The notes: generated by a model not told the origin, from the sequence alone. A stretch of DNA of 64,000 bases from Massilia sp. 9096 (GCF_000745265.1 NZ_JQNN01000001.1:2976001-3040000); one strand, 5' to 3'; positions 16,569-25,572 are shown, counted from the stretch's first letter. A program made the numbers and translations.

Positions 16569-19500
16569 TCAGCGCAGCATCGACTCCCATACCTTCTGCA
16601 GGCGCTTGGACGACACCGGCATCGGCGTCCTGAGCTCCTGCGCGAACAGCGAGACGCGCAGTTCTTCCAGCATCCAGCGGAACTCGATCATGCGCGGGTC
16701 GAGGTTCTTCAGCGGCTGGTTCTTGATCGTGCGCTGGAACTGCGACGCCGCCGTCTGCCACTCCGCCATCAGCTGGGCGTCGCGGCTGGCGTTCTGGCGC
16801 ATCTTCTCCAGGCGCACGTTCATCGCCTTCAGGTAGCGCGGGAAGTGCGCCAGCTGGCTGTACTCGGTCTCGGCGATGAAGCGCTTGTGCACCAGGCCCT
16901 GCAACTGGGCCTGCATGTCGGCGGCCACGCTCGAGGACAGGTTCTGCAGGCGCTTGGGCATGCCGTGGAACTCGGCCAGGATCTGCCCGACCAGGCGCGC
17001 GATCTCGTTGATCAGGAGGCCGATGCGGCCCTTGCCCTCGTCGCGGCGCTTGTTGAAGGACGCGGCGTCATGCGGCAGCGGATCCTGCAGACATGCGATG
17101 TCGATCGCCTTGTTGACGATCTGCTCGCGCAAGTCCTCGGGCGAACCGACCGACATGAACTGCATGCCCATTCCCTGCAAGCCGGGGATGTTCTTTTCGG
17201 CGAACTTGAGCTGGTCCTTGAACTGCAGCGCGAACAGGCGGCGCAGGCCGATGCGATGGGTGCGCGCGGCCACGTTCGGGTCGTCGAACACTTCCAGGTC
17301 GCAGTGGTTGCCCTTGTCGACCAGCGCCGGGAAGCCGATCAGCGTCAGCTTGCCCTGGCGGATTTCCATCAGCTCGGGCAGCTCGCCGAAAGTCCAGCCG
17401 GTGATGTTGGTGACCGCCGGCGCCGGGGCGTTCGAGGCTGCCGCAGCCGCCGGCGCGGCGCCCTTCCCTTGCGCGGGCGCGCTCGCCTGTCCCTGCGCGC
17501 GCGTGGGCGCAGGCGCAGGCCCGGACCCGGGCTTGCCGAACGCCGCCTGCGCGCGCGCCTGGCCGTTGGCCACGTCCTGCGGCGACGCCTCCGCCATACG
17601 CTGGAAACTCTGGCGCGCCTGGTTGCCCAGTTCCGCCTGCAGCGTGGCCAGGTTGCGGCCCATGTCGAGCTGGCGGCCATGCTCGTCGACCACCTTGAAA
17701 TTCATCGACAGGTGGGCCGGCAGCGTCTCCAGCTTGAAGTCGGTGGTGAGCACGCGCGCGCTGGTGTGCTGGTGGATGTCCATGATCAGCGCGTCGACCA
17801 GGTCGCCGCGGCCGAAGCGCACCGGATCCGAGTTACGCTCGAAGAAGCCGGCCGCGTACTCGGGCAGCGGCACGCAATGGCGGCGCAGCTTTTGCGGCAG
17901 GGACTTGAGCAGCAGCTGCACTTTTTCCTTCAGCATGCCCGGCACCAGCCAGCCCGGACGCTCCTGCGGAATCTGGTTCAGCGCGAACAGCGGCACGCTC
18001 AAGGTGACGCCGTCGCGCGGGCTGCCCGGCTCGAAGTGGTAGCTCAGCCCCATCTCGATGCCGGTGACGTTCATGGTCTTCGGGAACAGCTCGGTGGTGA
18101 CGCCGGCCGCCTCGTGGCGCATCAGTTCTTCGCGGTTCAGGAACAGCAGCTTCGGGTTGTCGCGCGAGGCGTCCTTGTACCACTTCTCGAAGCCGGCGCC
18201 GTTGACCACGTCGCGCGGGATCTCCTTGTCGTAGAAGGCCTGGATCAGCTGGTCGTCGACCAGCACGTCCAGGCGGCGCGACTTGTGCTCGAGGTTCTCG
18301 ATCTCGCGGATCAGCTTGTGGTTGTGCGCGAAGAACGGCGCGCGCGTCTCGTAGTCGCCGCCCACCAGCGCCTCGCGGATCAGGATCTCGCGCGACTCCA
18401 TCGGATTGATGTTGGCGTAGTTGATGCGGCGCTGGCCGTACACGACGATGCCGTACAGCGTGGCGCGCTCGCTGGCCGTCACCTGCGCGCTGCGCTTTTC
18501 CCAGCGCGGCTCGCCCCACGATTTCTTCAGCAGGTGCGCGCCGATCTTCTCGACCCACTCCGGCTGGATCTGGGCGATCGTGCGCGCGTACAGGCGCGTG
18601 GTCTCGATCAGTTCGGCCGCCATCACCCACTTGCCGGCCTTCTTGCCGAGCGTGGAGCCGGGCCAGATGTTGAACTTGATGCCGCGCGCACCGAGGTAGC
18701 CGCCGCCGCTTTGCGCGGCGCGCGACGCCGTGGCGCCTTCCTCTTCGAGTTTATAGCCGATGTTGCCGAGCAGGCCGGTGAGCAGCGCCATGTGCAGCTG
18801 GTCGTAGGTGGCCGCGGCGTCCAGCAGGCGCCAGCCCTGTTCCTTGACGATGGTGAGCAGTTGCGAATGCACGTCGCGCCATTCGCGCAGGCGCAGCTGC
18901 GACAGGAAGTTCTCGCGGCAGCTGTCCTGCAGCTGGCGGTTGCTCTTCTTGTGCTCGATCGCCTGGGCGAACCAGTTCCAGATCTTCAGGTAGCTGAGGA
19001 ACTCGCTCTTCTCGTCGGCGAACTTCTTGTGCTTTTCGTCGGCCTGCTGCTGGTATTCCATCGGCCGGTCGCGCGGGTCCTGCACCGACAGCGCGGAGGC
19101 GATGATCAGCATCTCGCTCAGGCAGTGGTTGTCGACCGCGGCCAGGATCATGCGGCCCACGCGCGGGTCGAGCGGCAGCTTGGCCAGCTTGCGCCCCATC
19201 GGCGTGAGCGCGTTCTCGTCGTCGACCGCGCCCAGTTCCTGCAGCAGCTGGTAGCCGTCGGCGATCGCGCGGCCCTGCGGCGGCTCGACGAACGGGAAGG
19301 TCTCCACATCCGTCAGGTGCAGCGACTTCATGCGCAGGATGACCGCGGCCAGCGACGAGCGCAGGATCTCCGGGTCGGTGAATTTCGGACGCTGGGCGAA
19401 ATCCTCTTCCTCGTACAGGCGGATGCAGACGCCGTCGGCGACGCGGCCGCAGCGGCCGGCGCGCTGGTTGGCGGCGGCCTGCGAGATCGGCTCGATCTGC

Positions 19501-20669
19501 AGCTGCTCGACCTTGTTGCGGTAGCTGTAGCGCTTCACGCGCGCCAGGCCCGAGTCGACCACGTAGCGGATGCCCGGCACGGTCAGCGAGGTCTCGGCCA
19601 CGTTGGTGGCCAGTACGATACGGCGCGCGTTGGTGGTCTTGAAGACGCGGTCCTGTTCCTCGCTAGATAAGCGGGCGAACAGCGGCAGGATGTCGACGTG
19701 CGGCGGATGCTGCTTGCGCAGCGCCTCGGCGCAGTCGCGGATCTCGCGCTCGCCGGGCAGGAACACCAGCACGTCGCCCTGTCCCAGGCGACACAGCTCG
19801 TCGACGCCATCGACCACCGCGTCGACCAGGTCGCGCTTGTCGCGCGCCGCCTGCGCTTTCGACACGCCCTTGCTTGAATCCTGCGCGCCGGCCGGCGGCG
19901 AGACCGGGTCGCGCTCGACCGGGCGGTAGCGCACCTCGACCTTGTACAGGCGGCCCGAGACTTCGATCACGGGCACGGGTTTTTCCGGCGTGCCGAAATG
20001 GCGCGCGAAGCGGTCGGCGTCGATGGTCGCCGAGGTGATGATGATCTTCAGGTCGGGCCGACGCGGCAGCAGCTGCCTCAGGTAGCCGAGCAGGAAGTCG
20101 ATGTTCAGGCTGCGCTCGTGCGCCTCGTCGATGATGATCGTGTCGTAGGCGCGCAGCAGCGGGTCGGTCTGGGTTTCCGCCAGCAGGATACCGTCGGTCA
20201 TCAGCTTGACCCAGGCGCCCGGCGACAGCGTGTCGTTGAAGCGCACCTTGTAGCCGACGTGTTCGCCCAGCGGCGAGCCCAGTTCGTGGGCGATACGCTT
20301 GGCGGTGCTGGAGGCGGCGATACGGCGCGGCTGGGTGTGGCCGATCATGCCCTTCTCGCCGCGTCCGAGTTCGAGGCAGATCTTGGGCAGCTGGGTGGTC
20401 TTGCCCGAACCGGTTTCGCCGGACACGATCACGACCTGGTGGTTCATCAGCGCCTTGGCGATTTCCTGGCGGCGTCCGGAGACCGGCAGGTCTTCCGGAA
20501 AGGTGATCGGCGGCAGAGGATTGCGCACGGCCGGCTTGCGCTCGCGTGCGGGGGCGTCCGCGCGCGTCTGCGCCTGCGCGCGAGGCGGGCGCGTCTGCGG
20601 CTGCGATTGGCTTTCGGAAGATGCGGCGCGCGCCGTGTTCGGTGCAGGCTTGTTACTCTGTTCAGACAT
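16569..20669 (-). CDS. hrpA: ATP-dependent RNA helicase HrpA
   Basis: A DEAH-box helicase of 1366 residues, the usual HrpA size. It shows Walker A SGETGSGKTTQ (about 83-93), DEAH in IIIDEAHERSLNID, SAT in IIITSATID, and motif VI QRAGRCGR; then helicase-associated and OB regions and the long C-terminal DUF3418. HrpA acts in mRNA processing and ribosome rescue/unstalling in the cytosol. The N-terminal 60 residues are disordered (Gln/Arg/Pro-rich). A low-complexity Ala-Pro insert occurs after about residue 985. I use ATG 20669; a TTG four codons upstream is weaker. It is divergent from argA with about 50 bases between starts. Confidence 0.95.
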   Translation of the reverse strand: MSEQSNKPAPNTARAASSESQSQPQTRPPRAQAQTRADAPARERKPAVRNPLPPITFPEDLPVSGRRQEIAKALMNHQVVIVSGETGSGKTTQLPKICLELGRGEKGMIGHTQPRRIAASSTAKRIAHELGSPLGEHVGYKVRFNDTLSPGAWVKLMTDGILLAETQTDPLLRAYDTIIIDEAHERSLNIDFLLGYLRQLLPRRPDLKIIITSATIDADRFARHFGTPEKPVPVIEVSGRLYKVEVRYRPVERDPVSPPAGAQDSSKGVSKAQAARDKRDLVDAVVDGVDELCRLGQGDVLVFLPGEREIRDCAEALRKQHPPHVDILPLFARLSSEEQDRVFKTTNARRIVLATNVAETSLTVPGIRYVVDSGLARVKRYSYRNKVEQLQIEPISQAAANQRAGRCGRVADGVCIRLYEEEDFAQRPKFTDPEILRSSLAAVILRMKSLHLTDVETFPFVEPPQGRAIADGYQLLQELGAVDDENALTPMGRKLAKLPLDPRVGRMILAAVDNHCLSEMLIIASALSVQDPRDRPMEYQQQADEKHKKFADEKSEFLSYLKIWNWFAQAIEHKKSNRQLQDSCRENFLSQLRLREWRDVHSQLLTIVKEQGWRLLDAAATYDQLHMALLTGLLGNIGYKLEEEGATASRAAQSGGGYLGARGIKFNIWPGSTLGKKAGKWVMAAELIETTRLYARTIAQIQPEWVEKIGAHLLKKSWGEPRWEKRSAQVTASERATLYGIVVYGQRRINYANINPMESREILIREALVGGDYETRAPFFAHNHKLIREIENLEHKSRRLDVLVDDQLIQAFYDKEIPRDVVNGAGFEKWYKDASRDNPKLLFLNREELMRHEAAGVTTELFPKTMNVTGIEMGLSYHFEPGSPRDGVTLSVPLFALNQIPQERPGWLVPGMLKEKVQLLLKSLPQKLRRHCVPLPEYAAGFFERNSDPVRFGRGDLVDALIMDIHQHTSARVLTTDFKLETLPAHLSMNFKVVDEHGRQLDMGRNLATLQAELGNQARQSFQRMAEASPQDVANGQARAQAAFGKPGSGPAPAPTRAQGQASAPAQGKGAAPAAAAASNAPAPAVTNITGWTFGELPELMEIRQGKLTLIGFPALVDKGNHCDLEVFDDPNVAARTHRIGLRRLFALQFKDQLKFAEKNIPGLQGMGMQFMSVGSPEDLREQIVNKAIDIACLQDPLPHDAASFNKRRDEGKGRIGLLINEIARLVGQILAEFHGMPKRLQNLSSSVAADMQAQLQGLVHKRFIAETEYSQLAHFPRYLKAMNVRLEKMRQNASRDAQLMAEWQTAASQFQRTIKNQPLKNLDPRMIEFRWMLEELRVSLFAQELRTPMPVSSKRLQKVWESMLR

Positions 20670-20709
20670 TGATTTCTTCAAGATTTGGTGCGCACGACGC
20701 GCAGCGAAT

Positions 20710-20715
20710 TATAAT
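20710..20715 (+). promoter_or_regulatory. Perfect -10 box overlapping the argA start
   Basis: TATAAT lies directly before and partly over the first possible ATG of argA (20714). Transcription would begin about 20722, at the second ATG (20723). The best -35 candidate TTGGTG is 19 bases upstream, slightly long. This points to a leaderless or near-leaderless argA mRNA. Confidence 0.5.
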
Positions 20716-20722
20716 GCGGCAA

Positions 20723-22036
20723 ATGGAAAACCCTACCCTATTCGTCCAGTGGCTGCGCTCTGTCGCGCCGTATATTCATGCGTTCGGCGGCAAGACCTTC
20801 GTCGTCGCTTTTCCCGGTGAACTGGTCGCCTCCGGCGCCCTGCCGGTACTGGCGCAGGACCTGTCCCTGCTGGTCGGCCTCGGCATCCGCGTGGTGCTGG
20901 TGCACGGCTCGCGGCCGCAGGTGGCCGAACAGCTGGCGCTGCGCAACGTCGAGGGCCGCTTCCACAACGGCGTGCGCATCACCGACGGCGCCGCCATGGA
21001 ATGCGCGAAGGAAGCCGCCGGCGAACTGCGCCTGGACATCGAAGGCGCGTTCAGCCAGGGTTTGCCCAACACGCCGATGTCGAATGCCCACATCAGCATC
21101 GTCTCCGGCAACTTCGTCACCGCGCGCCCGCTCGGCGTCATCGACGGCGTCGACCACGAGCTGACCGGCGTGACCCGCAAGATCGCCGCCGACAAGATCC
21201 AGACCATCCTCGAAACCGAGGACAACATCGTGCTGCTGTCGCCGCTGGGTTTCTCGCCCACCGGCGAGGTGTTCAACCTGACCATGGAAGACGTGGCGTC
21301 CGCCGCCGCGATCGCGCTGCGCGCCGAAAAGCTCATCTTCCTCACCGAGGCGGAACTGATGCGCGACGCGGCCGGCGCCGACATCCGCGAACTGTCGACG
21401 CACCAGGCCGAAGCCGTGCTGCAAGCGGGCTTCCTGCCGGCCGACGCCTCGTTCTACCTGCAGCATGCGATCAAGGCCACCAACCGCGGCGTCGACCGCG
21501 CCCACGTCGTGCCCTACCAGATGGACGGCTCGGCGCTGCTCGAACTGTTCACCCACGATGGCGTGGGTACCATGATCAGCGCCGAAAACCTGGAGAGCCT
21601 CCGTCCCGCCACAATTGAGGACGTCGGCGGAATTATCAAGCTGATCGAACCGCTCGAAGCCGACGGCACGCTGGTCAAGCGGCCGCGCGAGCTGATCGAA
21701 CGCGAGATCGAGCAGTTCTCGGTCATCGAGCACGACGGCGTGATCTTCGGCTGCGCCGCCCTGTATCCCTTCCCGGAAGAGAAGATGGCCGAAATGGCTT
21801 GCCTGACCGTCAGCCAGGATGCCCAGGCCCAGGGCGACGGCGAGCGCATCCTCAAGCACATGGAAAACCGTGCACGCGCGGCCGGCATGAGCAAGCTGTT
21901 CGTGCTCACCACCCGGACCTCGCACTGGTTCAAGAAGCGCGGCTTCATCCCGGCCACGGTGGAAGACCTGCCCAAGGACCGCGCGCACATGTACAACTGG
22001 CAGCGCCGCTCGCAGGTGCTGATCAAGCCGCTGTGA
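20723..22036 (+). CDS. argA: Amino-acid N-acetyltransferase (N-acetylglutamate synthase)
   Basis: Catalyses acetyl-CoA + glutamate to N-acetylglutamate, the first step of arginine synthesis. The N-terminal two thirds is the amino-acid-kinase-like domain (GGKTFVVAFPGELV, VLVHGSRPQV) that carries arginine feedback; the C-terminal GNAT domain begins near LRPATIEDVGGIIKLIEPLE and ends HWFKKRGFIPATVEDLP. Length 437 is normal. I prefer the second ATG (MENPTLFVQWLRSVAPYI), matching the usual start of the family and the TATAAT position; ATG 20714 would add three residues. It lies head to head with hrpA. Confidence 0.93.
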   Translation: MENPTLFVQWLRSVAPYIHAFGGKTFVVAFPGELVASGALPVLAQDLSLLVGLGIRVVLVHGSRPQVAEQLALRNVEGRFHNGVRITDGAAMECAKEAAGELRLDIEGAFSQGLPNTPMSNAHISIVSGNFVTARPLGVIDGVDHELTGVTRKIAADKIQTILETEDNIVLLSPLGFSPTGEVFNLTMEDVASAAAIALRAEKLIFLTEAELMRDAAGADIRELSTHQAEAVLQAGFLPADASFYLQHAIKATNRGVDRAHVVPYQMDGSALLELFTHDGVGTMISAENLESLRPATIEDVGGIIKLIEPLEADGTLVKRPRELIEREIEQFSVIEHDGVIFGCAALYPFPEEKMAEMACLTVSQDAQAQGDGERILKHMENRARAAGMSKLFVLTTRTSHWFKKRGFIPATVEDLPKDRAHMYNWQRRSQVLIKPL

Positions 22037-22063
22037 TGGCCGGTGCGTTTTTACGTACCGCCT

Positions 22064-22069
22064 TATAAT
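22064..22069 (+). promoter_or_regulatory. -10 promoter box for yggX
   Basis: TATAAT lies 36 bases before the yggX ATG, in the short gap after argA. The -35 region is poor. It gives yggX its own promoter independent of argA. Confidence 0.5.
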
Positions 22070-22104
22070 CACGTTTTTCGAATATCCGAACCAGGAGCAA
22101 GAAC

Positions 22105-22377
22105 ATGGCCCGCACCGTCCACTGCATCAAACTGAACAAGGAAGCCGAAGGCCTGGCCTTCCCGCCCTACCCGGGCGAGCTGGGCAAGCGCATTTATGAA
22201 AGCGTGTCGAAGGAAGCCTGGGATGGCTGGCTCAAGCACCAGACCATGCTGATCAACGAAAACCGCCTGAACATGGCCGACGCACGTGCGCGCAAGTACC
22301 TGGCCACGCAGATGGAGCGCCACTTCTTCGGCGAAGGCGCCGACCAGGCGCAAGGCTACGTGCCGCCGACCGCCTGA
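22105..22377 (+). CDS. yggX: Fe(2+)-trafficking / oxidative damage protection protein YggX
   Basis: A 90-residue cytosolic protein with the family signature [17 protein letters not shown] (redox Cys at position 7), [35 protein letters not shown] and MERHFFGEG. YggX proteins protect Fe-S clusters and help move ferrous iron during oxidative stress. Full length, with ribosome site AGGAG and its own -10 box. A strong intrinsic terminator follows. Confidence 0.95.
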   Translation: MARTVHCIKLNKEAEGLAFPPYPGELGKRIYESVSKEAWDGWLKHQTMLINENRLNMADARARKYLATQMERHFFGEGADQAQGYVPPTA

Positions 22378-22414
22378 GCCTTCCGACTTTCCGCCACGCG
22401 CAACGCCGATCATG

Positions 22415-22454
22415 AAAGCGGCGCCGGGATCCGTTCCCGGCGCCGCTTTTTTTC
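22415..22454 (+). terminator. Intrinsic terminator after yggX
   Basis: AAAGCGGCGCCGGGA pairs with the complementary arm starting TCCCGG and is followed by seven T and a further run. The stem is about 13 bp and GC-rich, 37 bases after the yggX stop. Confidence 0.9.
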
Positions 22455-22564
22455 GTCCATCCGTCGCCGTCCGATCCTTACCAGCCTGTCATCCACGCCT
22501 GCGCATGGATCGGCGATACTTGCCGCCTCTATCTCAGCACAACCGTTCCAAGAAACCGCAAGCC

Positions 22565-23149
22565 ATGGAGCCCACCGAACTCATCAGCGACGATGCCGCC
22601 TCCTCCAATGACGCCCTGAACCGCAAGGTGGCGCTCACCGTCGCCCTGCTGGCGTCCTTCATGGGCGTCTGCAAGATCAAGGACGACAACATCAACCAGG
22701 CCATGCAGCAGGCGCAGGCCGACAAGATCGACCACTGGGGCTTTTACCAAGCGCGCAACCAGCGCCAGGAAAACGCCCACATCGCGCTGCTGCAGTTGCG
22801 CCTGGCTGCGCCGGCGCGCCCGGCCGCCGAGCAGGCCGGCTACCAAAAAGCCATCGAGGAACTGGAAAAGCTGGAAGCCGACCAGGCGAAAAAGAAGCAG
22901 GACGTGCAGAAACAGGCGCGCGACGACCAGGCCAACTACGACGCGCTGAACTACCGCGACGACCAGTTCGACCTGAGCGACGCCGCGCTGGCGCTGTCGC
23001 TGTCGATGCTGGCGATCACCACGCTGACGCGCCAGCGCTGGCTTTACCGGGCGGCGCTGGTGCCGACCGCGTTCGGCGTGTTCTACGGCGCCGCCGGGCT
23101 GTTCGGCTTGCCGTTCCATCCGACCTGGCTCACCAACCTGCTTTCCTGA
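22565..23149 (+). CDS. DUF4337 membrane protein
   Basis: A 194-residue protein with the DUF4337 layout: an N-terminal membrane segment (VALTVALLASFMGVCKI), a long charged helical region (DHWGFYQARNQRQEN, then a Lys/Glu/Gln coiled coil about 95-135), the conserved DDQFDLSDAALALSLSMLAITTLTRQRWL and a last membrane segment. Function is unknown. Start ATG 22565 was chosen because family similarity begins there; the ribosome site is weak. Confidence 0.85.
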   Translation: MEPTELISDDAASSNDALNRKVALTVALLASFMGVCKIKDDNINQAMQQAQADKIDHWGFYQARNQRQENAHIALLQLRLAAPARPAAEQAGYQKAIEELEKLEADQAKKKQDVQKQARDDQANYDALNYRDDQFDLSDAALALSLSMLAITTLTRQRWLYRAALVPTAFGVFYGAAGLFGLPFHPTWLTNLLS

Positions 23150-23240
23150 AACCGGCGGTATGCGTTAGCGTAAGGTGGCCTCGCAAAACCGTAGCGGGCA
23201 TCGCAGACCGCCAGTGCAACGCGGAGCAGGTTTGGCGAGG

Positions 23241-23606
23241 TTACATTCCACGACATTGGCGCAGCTCGCAGCGCGCCATGAAGGTCTTGCCGTTGTCGCA
23301 CTGCATCCGATAGACCTCGACCGGCCCCGGCGGCGTCACCAGGCCGGCGCCCAGGCCACCCTGGCAAGCCTGCTCGCGCGCCATGCGCTCGACCGTGGCC
23401 GAGGACACGCCGGTGTGGAACGGCAGCTTCTCGATCGGCGCCCCATCGGCGGTGCGCAATGCCGGCTCGGGCGCACGCGCGGGCGCGGATGCCTGCGCGC
23501 GCGTGGCCGGGTCGGCCGGCATGAGGCTATGGATGCCCGCGCAGCCGCTCAGCAGCAGTAACGGCAGCAACGCCAGGCACGGCAAGGTCGCGGACAGTCG
23601 CTTCAT
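23241..23606 (-). CDS. Small lipoprotein downstream of rpiA
   Basis: A 121-residue protein with a signal ending in LLLLSGCAG, a lipobox. The mature domain has four Cys (EQACQGG, YRMQCDNGKTFMARCELRQC) and a disordered Ala/Pro stretch before it. It starts seven bases after the rpiA stop on the same strand, so it is likely co-transcribed. I do not recognise the family; an envelope location is the only firm inference. Confidence 0.75.
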   Translation of the reverse strand: MKRLSATLPCLALLPLLLLSGCAGIHSLMPADPATRAQASAPARAPEPALRTADGAPIEKLPFHTGVSSATVERMAREQACQGGLGAGLVTPPGPVEVYRMQCDNGKTFMARCELRQCRGM

Positions 23607-23613
23607 CGGCCTC

Positions 23614-24297
23614 TCACCCCCCGTAGGTCATGGTCTTGACGCCGTCGCCCGTGCCCAGCAGGCAGACGTCGGCGCCGCGGCGCGCGAACAGGCCGACGGT
23701 GATCACGCCGACGATGCCGTTGATGCTGGTCTCCAGCGCCACCGGGTCGGCGATGTCCAGGCCGGCCACGTCGAGGATGTAGCCGCCGTTGTCGGTCACC
23801 TGCGGCTCATTGGTGCCCTTGTTCAGGCGCAGGCGCGGCTGGCCGCCCAGGGCCTGCAGCTGGCGCGACACGGCATTGGCCGCCATCGGGATGATCTCGA
23901 CCGGCAGCGGGAAGGCGCCCAGCCTGGCGACCAGCTTGGAGCCGTCGGCGATGCAGACGAAGCGCCTGGACACCGAGGCCACGATCTTCTCGCGCGTCAG
24001 CGCCGCGCCGCCACCCTTGATCATCGCGCCCGAGCCGTCGATCTCGTCGGCGCCGTCGACGTAGACGGAAATCGAGTCGACATCGTTCAGGTCGACCACG
24101 TCGATGCCGTGGCTGCGCAGGCGCGCCGCGGTCGCTTCCGACGAGGCCACCGCGCCCTTGATGCGCTCCTTGATCTTGCCGAGTTCGTCGATGAAGTAGT
24201 TGGCGGTCGAGCCGGTGCCGACGCCGATGATTTCGCCGTCGACCACGTAGTCGATGGCGGCGCGGGCCACGGCCTGCTTGAGTTCGTCCTGGGTCAT
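23614..24297 (-). CDS. rpiA: Ribose-5-phosphate isomerase A
   Basis: Interconverts ribose-5-phosphate and ribulose-5-phosphate in the pentose phosphate pathway. The 227-residue sequence has [16 protein letters not shown], the catalytic [22 protein letters not shown] and the C-terminal [23 protein letters not shown]. Full length. It leads a two-gene unit with the lipoprotein. A TTAAAAT box about 35 bases upstream is a plausible -10. It complements zwf, edd/eda and tal elsewhere in the window. Confidence 0.96.
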   Translation of the reverse strand: MTQDELKQAVARAAIDYVVDGEIIGVGTGSTANYFIDELGKIKERIKGAVASSEATAARLRSHGIDVVDLNDVDSISVYVDGADEIDGSGAMIKGGGAALTREKIVASVSRRFVCIADGSKLVARLGAFPLPVEIIPMAANAVSRQLQALGGQPRLRLNKGTNEPQVTDNGGYILDVAGLDIADPVALETSINGIVGVITVGLFARRGADVCLLGTGDGVKTMTYGG

Positions 24298-24411
24298 GTC
24301 AATCGTGGGAGGTAGGGAAATGGCGACATTTTAACGGATGGCGGCGCACCCGCCGCAAATCGCTTGCCCTCCCGGCCGTGCGCCGAGTGCCGGCGTACGG
24401 CCGCTTGCAGA

Positions 24412-24457
24412 CCGCTCAGTGGCCGCTGCTGTTGCCGCTCAGTGGCCGCTGCTGTTG
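24412..24457. repeat. Perfect 23-bp tandem duplication at a lipoprotein 3' end
   Basis: Two back-to-back identical copies (24412-24434 and 24435-24457). The copy inside the gene encodes the last residues NSSGH and the stop codon of the minus-strand lipoprotein; the other lies just after it, so the stop is duplicated and the protein unchanged. Confidence 0.9.
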
Positions 24458-24762
24458 CTGGTGGCGCTGGTGCCGGTGCTGCTGGTGCCGGTGCTGCCGG
24501 TGCCGGTGCTGCCGGTGCCGCCGGCGCCGGACGACGCACTGCCGCGGTCGGCCGCCGTCGGGGTGCCATAGGCGCCGATGCCGGTCGCGTTGCCTGTGCC
24601 GCCTGCACCCGAGCTGGTGTTGTTGTCCGAGTTGCCGACGCTGGTGGCCGCGCCCGAGGACGAGCTGCCGCTCATGTCGCTGGCGCTGGGGCCGGTCGAG
24701 CTGCAGGCCGCCAGGCCCAGGGCCATCAGGCCGCCGATCAGTACGCTTTGGTAGGTTTTCAT
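24439..24762 (-). CDS. Small Ser/Gly/Thr-rich lipoprotein, paralogue 1
   Basis: A 107-residue protein: signal MKTYQSVLIGGLMALGLAAC with a lipobox, followed wholly by a low-complexity Ser/Gly/Thr/Asn/Ala sequence ending in GTGSTGT-type repeats. Two paralogues with the same signal (MKT-h-x-S/T-V/I-L-h-GG-h-MAL-x-LAACSST) lie immediately upstream. The mature part looks disordered. A module shared with paralogue 3 sits 57 bases upstream of the ATG, suggesting common control. Function unknown; surface or periplasmic. Confidence 0.75.
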   Translation of the reverse strand: MKTYQSVLIGGLMALGLAACSSTGPSASDMSGSSSSGAATSVGNSDNNTSSGAGGTGNATGIGAYGTPTAADRGSASSGAGGTGSTGTGSTGTSSTGTSATSNSSGH

Positions 24763-24818
24763 GGTGTGCTCCGATTCGAGGTTGATGACGTCGATGTTAA
24801 GCCGGCGGCGGCCGTTTG

Positions 24819-24850
24819 AAATAGGATGAGTCCGTCTCACGGCGTAGGAA
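24819..24850 (-). promoter_or_regulatory. Conserved upstream module, copy 1
   Basis: On the plus strand it reads AAATAGGATGAG, 11 varied bases, then GCGTAGGAA; on the minus strand the motif TCCTA occurs twice with a 23-base period. A near copy lies at 25541-25572, at the same distance (56-57 bases) from its gene start. This is a likely promoter or activator site for the lipoprotein genes. Confidence 0.6.
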
Positions 24851-24895
24851 CAGCCGTACGATCTCTTTCCATTGCCGGCCGCGCAGCCGTCCGGG

Positions 24896-25189
24896 TCAGC
24901 GGTTGCCGACGCCGTTGTTCACGCCGTTCGAAGCGGCGCCGGTCGGCACGTTCGGCGGCGGGTTAGCGCCGTCGAGTGTCGGCGGCGTGGCCGGCGACGC
25001 GGTGTTGGTCGCGTTGTTGCTGCCGCCCACGCCGGCGCCGCTGTCGACGCCACTGCTTGCGGTCGCGCCGGATGAGGAGCTGCCGCTGCTCAGGCTGCTG
25101 CCCGTGTCGCTGGGCATCGGCGTCGAGCTGCAGGCCGCCAGGCCGAGCGCCATCGCGCCGCCGACCAGGATGCTATGAAAAGTTTTCAT
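24896..25189 (-). CDS. Small Ser/Gly/Asn-rich lipoprotein, paralogue 2
   Basis: A 97-residue protein: MKTFHSILVGGAMALGLAAC lipobox signal, then Ser/Thr/Gly and Asn/Pro low complexity (GSNNATNTASPATPP is shared in outline with paralogue 3). It starts 32 bases after the paralogue 3 stop, with AAGGAGA before the ATG, and has no copy of the upstream module, so it is probably co-transcribed with paralogue 3. Function unknown. Confidence 0.75.
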   Translation of the reverse strand: MKTFHSILVGGAMALGLAACSSTPMPSDTGSSLSSGSSSSGATASSGVDSGAGVGGSNNATNTASPATPPTLDGANPPPNVPTGAASNGVNNGVGNR

Positions 25190-25221
25190 GATCTTCTCCT
25201 TCGCTCAGCCGATCGGCCCGA

Positions 25222-25485
25222 TCAGCGGTTGGCGCCGCCGGAGGTGCTGGTGGCGGTGGACGGCGCTGTCGGGGCGCCGGTGTTGGTGGCGTTGTTGCTG
25301 GCGCCCGCACCGGCATTGTTGTCGGCGCCGTTGTCGCTGCCTGCGGTGGTGGTGCCGGTGTTGGTGCTGCCGGTGCTCATCGAGCTGCCGCTGCTCATGT
25401 CGCCGCCGCTGGTGCCGGTCGAGCTGCAAGCGGCCAGGCTGAGGGCCATCAGGCCGCCGATCAGTACGGTTTGATAGGTTTTCAT
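25222..25485 (-). CDS. Small Ser/Gly/Thr-rich lipoprotein, paralogue 3
   Basis: An 87-residue protein with signal MKTYQTVLIGGLMALSLAAC and a mature part of Ser/Gly/Thr/Asn/Ala repeats (GADNNAGAGASNNATNTGAP). First gene of a pair with paralogue 2. The ATG is preceded by GGAGAAC and, 56 bases upstream, by the conserved module. The cluster probably arose by tandem duplication with rapid drift of the low-complexity part. Confidence 0.75.
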   Translation of the reverse strand: MKTYQTVLIGGLMALSLAACSSTGTSGGDMSSGSSMSTGSTNTGTTTAGSDNGADNNAGAGASNNATNTGAPTAPSTATSTSGGANR

Positions 25486-25540
25486 GATGTTCTCCGTTGG
25501 GTGGTTGTACAACTGATCTGGGGCCGCCAGCTCGTGAGCA

Positions 25541-25572
25541 AAATAGGATGAGGTCGCTCTATCGTGTAGGAA
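25541..25572 (-). promoter_or_regulatory. Conserved upstream module, copy 2
   Basis: Matches copy 1 at 24819-24850 over AAATAGGATGAG...TCT...CG.GTAGGAA, with the duplicated TCCTA on the minus strand again 23 bases apart. Its placement before lipoprotein paralogue 3 mirrors copy 1. Confidence 0.6.

Noticed and set aside
16431..19670. Plus-strand 1079-codon open frame
   Set aside because: Antisense to hrpA, which has all helicase motifs.
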